Positions 23,601 through 35,255 of a DNA stretch of 64,000 bases are shown one piece after another. Position numbers and translations under genes: made by a program. Under the pieces are notes generated by a model. The model was not told the origin of the DNA and did no database searches. It saw only the letters and a program-made list of their open reading frames with translations. Where the stretch lies: NCBI GenBank assembly GCA_020726505.1, contig JAHLEZ010000022.1, positions 1,015,258-1,079,257 of the forward strand, given 5' to 3'. Origin of the DNA: Leptodontidium sp. MPI-SDFR-AT-0119 (taxonomy: Eukaryota; Ascomycota; Leotiomycetes; Helotiales; Leptodontidiaceae). The number at the start of each line of letters is the position of its first letter. Position 1 is the stretch's first letter.

Positions 23601-25152
23601 GGATGGAAGAAGCCAATCTTATGCAAGTCCGTAGGCGAGCCGAGAACCCCTGGAATCGCCTATCAACATGACATGGACACGGACATCGATATCGGAGGCG
23701 CACACAGAGTCAGTTTAGTTTACCTTGCTGTACACGCTGTACCTCCCCGGTTGGTTGGATCATGCATGTGCCGCGCAACGTGTGTGCAGCCAGCGTGAGT
23801 GCGGCAAGCTGTTGAGGGAGGGATGGAAGGATGGAAGGGCTGAATGGAAGGGCTGAAGAATACAGAGAGGGCTTCGCTCGCATGCATACTGTACGGTACT
23901 CCATCGTAAATAAATAAATAATGGGGGCAAAAAGAAAGGAAAAGAGGGGAGGGGAGGGGAAATAGAAGGGACTGCCACCCCCAACCTGCATGCACTACTC
24001 GTACCTACCTAGAAATAGAGAGAGAGAGGTCTAACTGCACTGACTGACAGACAGACAGATCCCGATCCTGCCCTACCGTACAAGCGCAATGCAGCCAGTG
24101 TCTCTCCATCCACTGCTCTGGGCGTTAGCATTAATATCTTCAAGCCCCCCTCACAATGACTTCATACATGATGGTTCAGTCTTACATTATCTCCATTCTT
24201 ACCGTATCATTCATTCGTTTATTTGCTTCCCTCTTTCGTCTCCCTCTTCCTCTTCTGCTGCACAGCACAGCACTGCACTCTACTCTCTCCTGCATTTCCC
24301 CGAAACATGTTCATCGCTTCGTCATAACTTAGTGCAGTCCCTCATCCCTCTCCCCTCCTCCCTCCCGCAGCCTAAAGAAGCCTAAGCCCTGTCCTGGACG
24401 CTTCAATTGGGCACGAAGAGCGGTCCGCCTCATGCTTGATCGTCCCCCCCAAGCTCCTCCCATACAACACAGCGCTCCGTGCATCTATTCCCACTCTCCG
24501 TCTCTCCACTTCTTTCACCGTCTGCTTCTCTGCTTTGCTCCGTTCTCCTTTGCGCTCCGATCTCTCCTGTTTCTGCGAGTGTAACGAGAACCAAGAGACT
24601 TGAGCGACTCTCCAGATCCTTCGATCCCCCGCCGCTGTCACACAGGATTGCCCCTCAGCCCGATCCTGGGATTGTGATGTGACTTGTCTTGCGCAACTCA
24701 ATCTCCACGACAAGCTTTCAGCGTCCGTAGGGACCCCGCAGACGTCCAATTCGATAGCCAGCTAACACTCTCTCGCAGACAGGACGAGACAAGACATCGC
24801 GCACGAACCCCCCCTCAACGCGTTGGAAACACGCAGGACAAAGACGACGACGTCGACCAAGTATATCTGACTGCCCATACTGTATATATCTACAGGGAGG
24901 ACTGGACCTGGACAACTGGACACCTGCGACGAGCTGCGAGTTGCCAATCCTTCAAAAACTGTACCACTGTACATACAGACATAACCTGATCGCACATACC
25001 CCACTCAACACATCTCGACATCTATCTTTGTCTGCAGACCTGGCCTGGCCCTTCGTCTGGCAGGCCAAACGGCACGACGGCCGTAGGCCGTGTGATGATA
25101 TAAGAGAATTGGAGGGGCACATACGTTCGAAACATAATTCAATACAATTACC
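20611..25152. other. 4.5-kb gene-free region upstream of cNMP/F-box gene
   Basis: No supported coding gene on either strand. It must contain the promoters of both divergent flanking genes (Rtc1 and the cNMP/F-box/LRR gene). Local features are simple repeats: TCGAATCGAATCG and GTTCGTTCGTTCG (about 23130-23175), GGATGGAAGGATGGAAGGG-type purine tract (about 23820-23860), a GGGGA repeat (about 23945-23960), GAGAGAGAG and ACAGACAGACAG (about 24020-24058). The right end, from about 24100, is CT-rich, as expected for a promoter and long leader. The ORFs at 23710-23995 and 24089-24749 read through low-complexity DNA and are not believed. Confidence 0.5.
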
Positions 25153-28030
25153 ATGAGGCGAAATCGAGGAGGGCCCAGCTCTCCATTCAGGACCAATGGC
25201 GCACCCATCCCAGACTCGTTGTCCTTGATCAGATCCTTTAATATCGAGACAAATCCTACCCGTCCGGTACGACCTTCTCCTCTTACAGCCTCAACGATTC
25301 CAGATATGCCGCTTGATCTTGTTGATCGCATACGCTCGTTCCCTCTTTTCCTCTCTGCTCCCGACTCCTTCCTCGCCGCTATCGGAAAGCACCTACGACC
25401 CCAAGTACACTCGCCACACGACGTTATTTTGACAGAAGGGGATGAGGCGAAAGCAATGTACTGGTTGGTGAGGGGTGCGGTGGCAGTAACATCTCGCGAT
25501 GGGGAGGCTACATACGCAGAGTTAAGACCAGGAGCCTTCTTTGGAGAAATCGGCATTCTCATGGATGTCCCGCGCACGGCTACCATATTGGCAAGAACGA
25601 AATGTCTTCTGGTGGTGTTGAAAAAGGAGGATCTCAGGACAGAATTGCCCAATTATCCAGAGATGGAACAAGCTATCATGGAGGAGGCTCAGGAAAGACT
25701 CACGATATTAAACAAGAAGAGGAGGGAGAGCGGGTTTGGCCCGAAGCTGGTTTCAACTTCACTGCCATCGAGAGGCGGCAAACTCGCTCGTGAAGCTGTT
25801 CCTGGCGAAGTCTCGACGGGAGATGTGGGGGTTATCAAAGAAGGAGTCGTATTCAATTCGAAGAAACGGAAATCGCCCAGTCCTCAGACGATTGAGGATC
25901 CAGCTGCTGGCAGTGCGCTTGGAAGTGGGTTTGTCAATGTCAGGAAGACCCTCAAGGACTTGCCACTATTTTCCACTCTGCCTCCAGAGATTCTTCATTT
26001 CTTGGGATTGAGCGCTCAGCCGAAAACATATCCACCATTTACAGACATAATCTTGCAACGATCTCCTGGAAACGAGATCTATTTCATCGTCCGTGGGGAG
26101 GCGGAAGTAATTCACGAGAGCACCAATGGTCAAATGATCAACCAGGCGTTAAGAGGCTCTTACATACGGCCTAGGTTGAAGCAGGGTCAATATTTTGGCG
26201 AAGTGGCTAGTCTAGCCTTGGCACCGAGGAGGACTGCAACTGTCAGATCGATAACGACTGTGGAATGTTTACAGATCAGTGGCGAGGTTCTGGAGGAATT
26301 GTGGAGGAGATGCCCGCCAGATATACGGAGACAGGTGGAGGAGACAGCAAAGACGAGAATTGGGAAGTCCGATGAGGATGAAGATGTTCAAATGACTGAT
26401 GCAGATGGCCCTTCGATCAACAATTTGGAGATTGAGGATCGTCCCTCGACTCCTGCTCGGAACTCTCTCCCAAAAGTCACTTTCACCCCATCAAAGCCAG
26501 CCAGCCCACATAAGCCAAGTCGTGCTGAAGATAAAGATATCATGGAGCCGCTAGATCCAGACCCTTTCCTGAGTGTTGATATGGATAATATGAGGGCAAG
26601 ATCAAGAAGAGGGTCTTATGCACCACCTAATCCAGAAACAACACCTCCTGAGGAATCCAACACACCTTCCGGTCCAAAGACAAGATCAAGAACACAAACC
26701 CCTACACCATCGAAATCTAGTCACACCACTACACCTCCCGACTCCAACTTTCGCCCAAAACGGCCAAAGATTGTACAGAGGCGACCGAGCCAGTACAATA
26801 GAGGCATACTTCCAGATGGGCTTTTGATCATCATATTCTCATATCTGGATATTTACCAACTCATGCGCCTGCGATCAATATCCCTCCATTGGTCCAAACT
26901 TCTCACCACGTCCCCAAAAATTTGCAGGAATCTCGATCTTTCGCTCTACAACCGAAAAGTCACCAACAAAGCCCTGATTGATGTGATTTGTCCGTTTGTT
27001 GGCAAACGCGCACTCAACATCGATATCAGCAACTGTTTCCACATAACGGATGAAGGGTTTTCCACGCTTTCGTCTCTGTGTGGTACTGGTGTACATGCTT
27101 GGAAGATGAAAAGCGTGTGGGATATCACTGCGAATGCTGTTCTGGAAATGGCCAACAATGCGAAAGATCTCGAAGAAATCGACCTTTCTAACTGCCGCAA
27201 AGTCAGCGATAACTTGCTCGCACGTATTGTCGGATGGGTCGTTACGGAACCAACAGCAGCCCAACAGCAAAATGCCGCAAGGTATAAGCAGCAAAATGTA
27301 ACGATCCCACCAGTCGGTACGGTAGTAGGCTGCCCGAAGCTCAGGAGACTCACTTTGAGCTATTGCAAGCACGTGACCGATCGATCGATGGCCCATCTCG
27401 CAGTTCACGCACACCAGAGACTCCAGAGCATGGATCTCACGCGCTGCACAACTATTACCGATGGTGGGTTTCAGCACTGGAGTATCTACAAGTTTGCGAA
27501 ATTGGAGAAGCTCATTCTGGCGGACTGCACGTATTTGACGGATAACGCTATCGTGTATCTGACGAATGCTGCGAAGGGGCTGAAGGAGTTGGATCTGGTA
27601 AGTTCATAATGGGATTTCTAAGTTTTGTTTTGTAGCGTAGTTTGCTTGTGGCGATGCTGATTGCGATACATAGTCATTCTGCTGCGCCCTCTCCGACACA
27701 GCAACCGAAGTCCTCTCCCTCGGCTGTCCGCAACTCCGCTCCCTCAAACTCGCCTTCTGCGGCTCCGCCGTCTCGGACTCCTCCCTCCGCTCCATCGGTC
27801 TGCATCTCCTCGAGCTGAAAGAACTCTCCGTGCGTGGCTGCGTGCGTGTCACGGGTGTAGGTGTCGAGGCTGTGGTTGAAGGCTGTACCATCCTGGAGAC
27901 GTTCGATGTCTCGCAGTGTAAGAATCTGCAGAAGTGGCTTGATGCTGGGGGGGAGGAGAGGAGTAGGAGGATGTATGGGCGGAAGGGGCTGGTGTTTGAG
28001 ACGAAGAAGGAGAGTGGGTCGTTGAGGTGA
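25153..28030 (+). CDS. Tandem cyclic-nucleotide-binding domains fused to F-box and leucine-rich repeats
   Basis: Two exons, 25153-27597 and 27674-28030, 76-bp intron, 933 residues. Order: two cNMP-binding domains (about 65-165 and 270-385), a disordered linker, an F-box (about 550-600, ILPDGLLIIIFSYLDIYQLMRLRSISLHWSKLL) and AMN1/GRR1-type leucine-rich repeats to the end (DLSNCRKVSD, LTLSYCKHVTD, DLTRCTTITD, LILADCTYLTD, ELSVRGCVRVTG). Both nucleotide domains keep the phosphate-binding cassette: FGEIGILMDVPRTATI and FGEVASLALAPRRTATV, including the Arg that contacts cyclic phosphate. F-box proteins recruit substrates to SCF ubiquitin ligases, so the inferred role is a substrate adaptor whose state might respond to cAMP or cGMP. 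Binding by these domains is not shown. The last exon restores the final repeats in frame. Confidence 0.9.
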
Positions 28031-29515
28031 GGTGAGGTGATTTGAGTTGGGATTCGGCTTTTGGCTTCCAAACTTTGAACTTCAAACTTCTTGAACTTTG
28101 GAAGGAAGAGGAAGAGGTGGAATGGTAGGGAAGGGACAGAAGTGTAGATGGATGGATATAAGGCTCAGGATACGGTGCATATCATATCATATGAGAGGGA
28201 TGGGGATACTGTGTGATCTGATCTATCTAGCTGCATTTGCGGTTGCGGGTGCGGTTACGGCGGCTGTTACATTGTTATTGTTGTAGAAGTTCGATGTCGA
28301 TGCAGTTAAGCGAAGCGAGCGAGCGAGCTCATCACGCAAATCACGACCCTTGTATGTACGTATGAATGAATGGATGAATTTTTTCATGGGATGGGATGGG
28401 ATAGGACTGGGACTGGGACTGGCTGGCTGAATACATAGTTATCTGTAAATTATCTATTATACTTTGGTATTTATATCTAACATATACATTTACATCTACT
28501 TACTTTTGTATACTCATCCATCGTCTTTCACTAGAAAATTCGAATCCTTCATTTTTTTGGACGGGTACACGGGTTTGCACCTTGGAGATTTTTTTTTCGG
28601 TTCTACACGTAACACGCCAGACACGCCGGCGCGCTGCAGTTAGTTGATTTGTAGGTCAGTTCATAGGTCAGTTTATCTGTCTGATATAGTCTATTTGGTG
28701 GGAAACTTGAAATTTTGGTTCCAAATTTACAATTTATAAATCTGTAGAGGAATGAGGAAGGAAGTTAATGTTCTCTTGTTGTGTTGAACATGATACGGAC
28801 GGTTCTAGTTCTAATTTTGTGGGGCTGAGAGGAAATTCAAATAAATGCTTTTTTTATTATTGGTGAAAAACTTGTAAGTGAGTGGGCTAGAGGTTGCATC
28901 GTTGCTTGTAATGGGTTTTGTTGAATTGCCTTAAAGACCACCTTGAATATGAATACTTGAATGACAGCAGTTGTCCTTATCTACTCAAAATATCCACTTG
29001 TCTGTTAATTCAAGAAGAAAAAATCTCATTTGCATAACCACAATTTGAATGTCGACAAACATGTCCGATCTATGTCCTGTCCTGTCCTGTCTCGTCCCGT
29101 TGGGAAAAAATATCACTTAACTTCACCTTGCTCGAATTGAATTTTTCCTTCGGCTAATTCAGTCAATCAATGAAACAATCCCAAAGGGAACATAAAGAGA
29201 GTCAGTTCATTGGGTCCGATCTAGGCAAGGAAATTAAATAGTCAGTGCTCAGGCTGCTGCGTTAGTCCCTTTCGAGCCTGGGTGTTTGTTTGTCCTCGCT
29301 TAGGCATTGTGTTGAGAATTGATGGTCTTGTATAGGAGAAAAGTTTTCTCTCTCGAGGACAGTTCAGAACCCAGTCTCTTCACTACCACCTCCTCCCACT
29401 ATCCACCACAATACACAAACCCTCCTCCCACAAAGCATCTTTCAACATATCAGCAAATCACCTACCAAACACCAACAACAAACACAAAACTTCTCCACCT
29501 CCAACAACCGCAAAG
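28031..29515. other. Intergenic with simple repeats
   Basis: No gene seen. It contains short tandem motifs: AGGTGAGGTGAGGTGA just at the stop of the upstream gene, CATATCATATCATATG (about 28175), GATGGGATGGGATAGG and GGACTGGGACTGGGACTGG (about 28390-28425), and TGTCCTGTCCTGTCCTGTC (about 29080). A T/A-rich section (about 28440-28520) is likely 3' UTR. From about 29380 it is CA/CT-rich leader for the next gene. Confidence 0.5.
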
Positions 29516-30130
29516 ATGCATCCCCCATCATCCAATACCCCCCTTCCCCCGACCAACAAAATGATGCTTTTCGGCTACATTCTCGATTTCGAGGAAATCC
29601 TCGCCCTCCAGCGCGATCACCCGTACAATATGTCCAACACCGCCGCTCAATCCGCAGCTAAGAGAGCCGCTATCAGCGCAGATCTCGAGAAGCAATTCCA
29701 GGTCCTGAAGTCTATCTTCGTTGAGAATACTGCGTGTGAGAAGTGCGGTCAATCTCCGCTGGTAACGGGCTCAAAGCATGAGGGGTTTGGAAACGCTGCC
29801 ACGGAGCGGATCTGGAGCGAGCTGGTTGAGTTCGTTACTGGTACGTAACTCCGAGTCTTTTCCCTTCTTGTTTTTTCTCTCTCCTCCCCTCCCCTCCCCT
29901 TTTTTTCTTTTTCCTTTTTCCTAAGAGTAATAGACAGGGAGGCGTGGGTTTGGGTTCAGGAGGGTTTAGGGTTTCTAACTTACTTACACTTACTTACCTT
30001 TCTGGGGAAAAAAACAGAATTGAAGAACTACCCTCTTGATATCACACAGTGCCATTTGGATTACATCAAGAAGACGTTTGAAAAAGCTGAAAAAGCGTAC
30101 CGACGCGACGATGTTGCCGCCAATTGCTAG
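29516..30130 (+). CDS. Small conserved-looking protein of unknown function
   Basis: Two exons, 29516-29840 and 30018-30130, joined by a split Glu codon, 145 residues. Family not recognised. The first 15 residues are Pro-rich; a second Met pair follows (KMMLFGYILDFEEIL). The core looks helical (SAAKRAAISADLEKQFQVLKSIF) and contains one CxxC pair (ACEKCGQSP); the second exon reads ELKNYPLDITQCHLDYIKK and ends in DDVAANC. The acid/base-balanced composition and clean splice support a real gene. The 177-bp intron is long for this window and holds a striking pyrimidine tract. No signal peptide or membrane segment. It converges on the oxidoreductase gene. Confidence 0.65.
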
Positions 30131-30729
30131 ATTGCAAACTTTCTGGATCATGTCAACTTGAGGGAATGAAGGATTCAGAAGGAATGTCAGGAATGGAGTT
30201 GGGCTTGCCTCTGGCTTGAATTTTGCGGGTTTGTTATTTGAGTTGGCTGACTGCTTGGTTTTGCTTGGGTAGGGTTGGATGAGTTGTGATGGGAGCATTT
30301 GCCTTTCTGTTTTTGGCTCAGGCTCAGGTTGTTTGGGAGTTGAGCTGGCTGGAAAGTCGGATTCTTGCTTGTTCGTTTGGGGTTCTTGTGCGTAGCTGAA
30401 TGATAGAAGAAAGTTAGGGGTCCTATAATCGTTTTTGATTTCTTATTTGCGATCTAATTTGCTGAGCTCTGAGTGTCAAGGATTGAGGTACTTTCGTGCA
30501 GAGAATCCGGTCTTAAAATTTCTGGCTACTGTGCGTATAGAATATGTTTAAATTGAGGAAGCAGCAGTTTATCTGATCTTTATATTCTCTATGAGGTCCA
30601 AAATTCCCCGAACACACATATAATCAATCGATAGTTCTTGCTTTGAAGGTCTTTACTGAGTTATTATCCAAGTGGAAAAAATGAATAAGTCTATTTACCC
30701 ACTAGTCATCCCAAAAAGCAGCCACCACG
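30131..30729. other. Convergent intergenic spacer
   Basis: About 600 bp between two converging genes, presumably both 3' UTRs. No domain-bearing frame; the minus-strand frame 29990-30298 runs through the neighbouring intron and exon and is a shadow. Confidence 0.5.
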
Positions 30730-31788
30730 TTACCAAATACACCAGATTCGCAATTCGCTACTCCTTCTCGGCGGAGCATCCTCAGTCCCTTCAACCCGAA
30801 ACGCACTATGCGGACACATCAATCTCACACTCCCATCTCCCCTCCTCAAAGCCTCACTATCATAGAACTTAATCGCATAAACCTCCTCCGGCATCTGCTC
30901 ACTCAAATAAAACCACTCATGCCCCCCTCCCTCCGCAGGAGGTCTCACAAGCGGATTCTCACTATAATACTCCTTCACATGGCCCACCCTATCTTTATAC
31001 GTCCTCGGCAAAACCGCAAACCGCAACTCAGACTCCGGAGTAGCTATCAGCGCGAGCGGATCACGCTTGACAATCTCCCACGGTCTCCAAATACTGAAAA
31101 TACCATAACGAGGACCGTCGTAGTTCTTTCCATCCCAGTCCCAATGTCCCCCTTTACCCGTCACCATATCCCCATTTCCGGGCCCGAGACCAGCTCGTGA
31201 GATCGCTGTGTTTTCAGCGGCGATGATCTCGTCTCTCAAGTTGAAAAAGAGAGCTCGCTCTTCTGCAGATTGGCTCGCGTCTGACCATTCCTCTGTCATG
31301 GCACGGAAATGGCTGCGTGCACCACCGGCTGTGTAATCAGAGTGTGCGCTAAAGAAAGGGGGTGTACCCCTCGCTTTCTCTCCAGCTCGTGGGTTCGCTT
31401 TATCCAGATCTGTGAGATCAATAGCCGCGACGTCTCGGAGAGTGTGGTTGACGATAGCAGCTGCTCGGATACCGAGTTGTTCCTTGAGGAGAGATATCAT
31501 TGCCGGGTAGTAAGTCCCGTTGATAACTTTCTCGTCATGTACGGATTCGTATGAGGGGTCGATGGGGAGCTTTTGAGTGAGGATTTGGAAACCGTGGGTT
31601 GAGTGGTTGTAGCTTGATAGAGGGGCGGGGAGACTGCGGAGATCGGTTACGGGTTGGACGTGGGAGGATGTTTTGGTTGAGCCACCTACGATGGTGGAGA
31701 TCTCGTTTAACTCTGGGGTCTCGGGGGCGGAATAGTAGTTGAAAGAGGCTTGCAAGGTTGCTGGTGTTGAGGCTGTTGCTGTTGACAT
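30730..31788 (-). CDS. CmcJ/NvfI-like (AsaB, GA4-desaturase-type) oxidoreductase
   Basis: One exon, 352 residues. The protein belongs to the fungal family annotated as CmcJ/NvfI or AsaB/GA4 desaturase-like, related to 2-oxoglutarate/Fe(II) oxygenases and often found in secondary metabolism. Features: an N-terminal Asn-Tyr-Tyr-Ser segment (ASFNYYSAP), LRDVAAIDL, then HSDYTAGGARSHF (about residues 148-160; the His-x-Asp pair is the likely iron-binding pair), FSIWRPWEIVKRDPLAL, and a C-terminal CPHSAFRVEGTED block whose His may be the third ligand, followed by PPRRSSELRIWC. All expected elements are present and there is no frame break. No biosynthetic core gene lies near, so the substrate cannot be suggested. 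Confidence 0.88.
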   Translation of the reverse strand: MSTATASTPATLQASFNYYSAPETPELNEISTIVGGSTKTSSHVQPVTDLRSLPAPLSSYNHSTHGFQILTQKLPIDPSYESVHDEKVINGTYYPAMISLLKEQLGIRAAAIVNHTLRDVAAIDLTDLDKANPRAGEKARGTPPFFSAHSDYTAGGARSHFRAMTEEWSDASQSAEERALFFNLRDEIIAAENTAISRAGLGPGNGDMVTGKGGHWDWDGKNYDGPRYGIFSIWRPWEIVKRDPLALIATPESELRFAVLPRTYKDRVGHVKEYYSENPLVRPPAEGGGHEWFYLSEQMPEEVYAIKFYDSEALRRGDGSVRLMCPHSAFRVEGTEDAPPRRSSELRIWCIW

Positions 31789-32643
31789 TTTGGAAGTTGT
31801 AGATTGAAGAAGTTGGGATAGGCAGTCAGTTGTCTTCTTTAGAGTTTTTTTTGCGGACTTGGAGAAAAAGGACTTTGTTACGTGAAGTGAGGTTTATATC
31901 AACTTTAGCACAGTCAGCAGCTATGCTCCTGCAGCGTTGCGGCTAGGCAGTGTTTAGGAGAATTAGTGCCAGTTGGAAATCCTCCATTCGAAATGTTGAT
32001 CCTGGATATTTACCGAGTGACTCACTGACCGGCGGCACAGTGCTGGATGAATTGTTCTTGAATATGCATTAGTTTTGCTGTATTCGAATTGGTTGAAAAT
32101 CTCCGATTAAACCCAGGAACGCTAGGGCTTGCAGTGAGAACTTGGGGTTTCGACAGGGCAGTAAGCATGGAATTGACGGACCGCGGACCTATACTTCCGT
32201 TGCTGACATTGACGTACATTTTGGATTTTGAACTTCATTCCCTTTTCCCGCCTGAAATTGAACGTTGCAAAAATAACCTTAAGAAACCAGACAAGTAGCT
32301 GCAACTTCCGGAGAGGGCGAGAGGGAGATTTCCTTTGACGGTGCTGCTGTTTGGGAGTAAGCACACTTGCGGTGAACGCTGATGCTCCAGTGACCCAACT
32401 CTAGTTGGCAGATATCTGCAAATCCAACGTCTGATTGGGACTGTCAGGTTCTCAAACCTCATGGAAGCAAAGAACACAGCGATGTTTACAAGGCTCCTCG
32501 TCCTCGCCTAGCGGCCAAGCGAAACCCCTACCACTGACAACAAACTCTTCTTTATAGTATGTTGGACAGCCAGTAAAATCTTAAAATCGATTTGTAAGTA
32601 AATTTCACATGGCACCTCGTGGCATCCATGACCATGTTGCAGG
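31789..32643. other. Intergenic, nothing recognised
   Basis: 855 bp holding the oxidoreductase promoter (minus strand) and the 3' side of the decayed membrane-protein gene. Small frames at 32022-32477 lack domain character. Confidence 0.5.
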
Positions 32644-34925
32644 CTAGATTCTCTCTAGAATGATCGTTTCCGTCTTCTTGGTCTCGCCACGCCCTCCACT
32701 CCTAGCATCCTCTTCGCTGCCAATGGATCTAAGCCCATATCTCGTCCTCCACATCTTCTTCGAACTCTTATCATCACCATCAAGAGACACCGAGTTTTCC
32801 GAGGAGCCCAAACGTCCAGACTGCATTCCCATCGCAAGAAGTTTCCCAACATTCCTATCATCAGTACCAGGACGTCTCGCCATACTCACCACCCACACGA
32901 CATAGACAACACTGACAGCTGCATGAAGCAGAAAGATGGCAACACCAACATAGATCAAAATAGAATCCTGAAAACTATATCTATAACAATATCTGCTTAT
33001 CTTTAAGCGTATCTCCGTAAACCTCTCCCCATCCTGAAAATCAGCAGCCGTGAGATTAGCGCGATATGGCGCAAAATAACTACTCGAGCTGAAGAGTTGC
33101 GGATCGTCGTAGATGCTCTGGCTAATGGAGAAGACGCTCGGCCAGACGCTCTTGGTAAGGGTTGTCGACTCTGCCTTCAACGTTGATGTAGATATGCACC
33201 GAGTCGTGAGCACGAGCAAGCGCATCTGAGAGGCATACCCAGAGAGATACTTGGAGACATGTACTAATGCCCATTTCCTCGACACTGACACGATTGAGCT
33301 TCCCATCATCGACAGACTTCTGCCTGAGGAAAGTGGCGTTCAGGAAAGTATGCCTGTCGATGCATTTCTGGCCGATGGTGTCGAGGATTGTGCGATTGGT
33401 AGGTGTCGGAGTTGCGAGGGAATCAACCCATGGTACGTTGAGGAGGTTAGCCCACGATTCGCCAATGTACATAGGCACGAACGATACATCTCTTTGGCCG
33501 TCACCTGGATATCGGTCTGTGTAGCCATTGTCTCGCGGGTCGGGGAAGGAATCGAAAACGGTGCGCTCGATGGAAGCGATTTCCAGATAGGTGTCTGTTC
33601 TCATCCAGCGCGCGTTGAAAGTGCAGACGAAGAATGCCTATGGTGCTGAGGATTCTCCGTAAAATATATCAGAATGAAGGATCTCGGGTGTTGCGAAGAC
33701 GGCGCCTAGTGAGGGCTTGACATTGCCAAATTGCTCGGAGTGAATGATGCTTGCGTTGACGATTGTGGAGTTGAAATCTGTCGAAATATCTGGATCGGAT
33801 TGGTGGCCCAGTCACCCATTGTCAGCATGTCATGAGGCAGTGTAAATGAGGTCGAGTTGGAAGGGAAGCCCTTGCATTGAACTTCCATAACTGGCTTCTG
33901 CGTAGGGACTTTCTTGCTATTGTTTCTGAAGGAGAGGTCGTAACGTGCTCTAAGCTCGTTGGCCTCAGACTATAAAGCCCCCAGACCGTTGCTTTTACCG
34001 ATATTCTGGGGATAGAAGTAGCTGAGCATATAGTCGTATGACAGCATTACGTCTCCTAGGAACGTAGACAGTGTGGAAGCAGCATAAGAGTCGCTGGACC
34101 CGCGTTTGAACAATGCGTCATGTCCTGCTAGATATCTATTCCAATTCCCTTGTATCGTGATGTTGACGCGGCTGCTCCGAGCTCCGAACAAGTCTTCATT
34201 CATGATGAATCGACGCATTCCATATGACGGACACCCAGGTAGGATGGAAGCATTCGCGGCTGTACACTGAGGAGCAAACATTTCGGCGTTCATAGTCTGT
34301 AAATACACCTTGAAATCAATATTGTCTTTCCCAAGCCACACATCTTCTACACCGCAAACTGCAGTCGCGGCAACATAGCAATAGCAGACGACGGAGCCGA
34401 CAAAACAGCAAGCGCCACAATCAACGGAAAAACAAGAGTATACTTCAACCCCAGACTCGTGGACTCCGTTCGAAACAGCCAAGTAGGCGAGTCAACGTAA
34501 AAATTCGTACTGAGTACCCCAAGAGGGATTCCTTTCTTACTAGCTAGTCCATGCTGGATCATATTCAACACCATAATTGAGATCGAAGCTACTAAGAGAC
34601 TTGCGTGGATCTGTGCGGCGAATTGGAGGGCGGAGAGGATGGTGTTTGTTTTGGTTGTTGAGAGACCCCAGAAGATAGAGCGGAAATTCAGAGTCAGAAT
34701 CGGGATTGAGATGGTGATTGGGGGGATGAGAATTAAGGATCTGGCTAGGATACTCCAGCGACTGGTTTGCTTCTTTGGAGGTGAGTTTTGCATGAAGTCA
34801 TTGTCATCGGATACGTCGATATGCCGAGAGGGTCTGAGAGATGGAGATTGAATTCCCTTGTTCATTATCTCTTCACTGGAATGCGTCATCGGTGCATGTT
34901 CAAGTTCATATTGTTCGTACTGCAC
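32644..34925 (-). pseudogene. Decayed fungal membrane-protein gene
   Basis: Fragments in three frames on the minus strand follow each other like one protein of a large fungal family (two or three N-terminal membrane helices, a glycosylated outer region, one C-terminal helix). Fragment 1 (34925 down to about 34350) has TM stretches WSILARSLILIPPITISIPI and LGLKYTLVFPLIVALAVL and the motif APSSAIAMLPRL. It is followed without space for an intron by a shifted frame (EDVWLGKDNIDFKVY). That frame meets a TAG at 33970-33972, resumes (SEANELRARYDLSF), shifts again near 33780 (NSTIVNASI), meets a TAG at 33638-33640, and shifts again near 33170 before the last part (ILIYVGVAIFLLHAAVSVVYVVWVV). At least three frameshifts and two stops make a functional product unlikely. 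No name is assigned to the family. Confidence 0.75.
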
Positions 34926-35255
34926 TTGATCAGTTTCTGCGTTTCAGCAAGACTGATAAGAATTACCTGGTCTGTCCGAGGGGTGGCATTTCTATCCATC
35001 GCTTCCACCAACTATATATCAGACAATTACAACTTTGCGAAGGACCGGATATCTCGAGAGAAAAGAAGCTTCAAACATAAGGTTAAATTTTAAGGGGAAT
35101 CTGAGGATCTACTTATGAGATCGGCCAAGTCCCACTCATATTTCTCCTGTGCCTCCTTGGCACTCGAGACTGATACTCAGAAACAACATTTGTTGTGAGG
35201 CGCAGCCAACCAACATCACTTAGAAACCCAGTTTCCTTCTACGTTACCAATAAAC
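34926..35255. other. Intergenic spacer
   Basis: 330 bp between the start side of the decayed membrane-protein gene and the end of the BTB gene. Nothing recognised. Confidence 0.5.

Noticed and set aside
23710..23995. Three overlapping minus-strand frames of about 90 codons
   Set aside because: All read the same purine/pyrimidine-rich low-complexity tract; repeated Phe/Pro/Ser runs show this.
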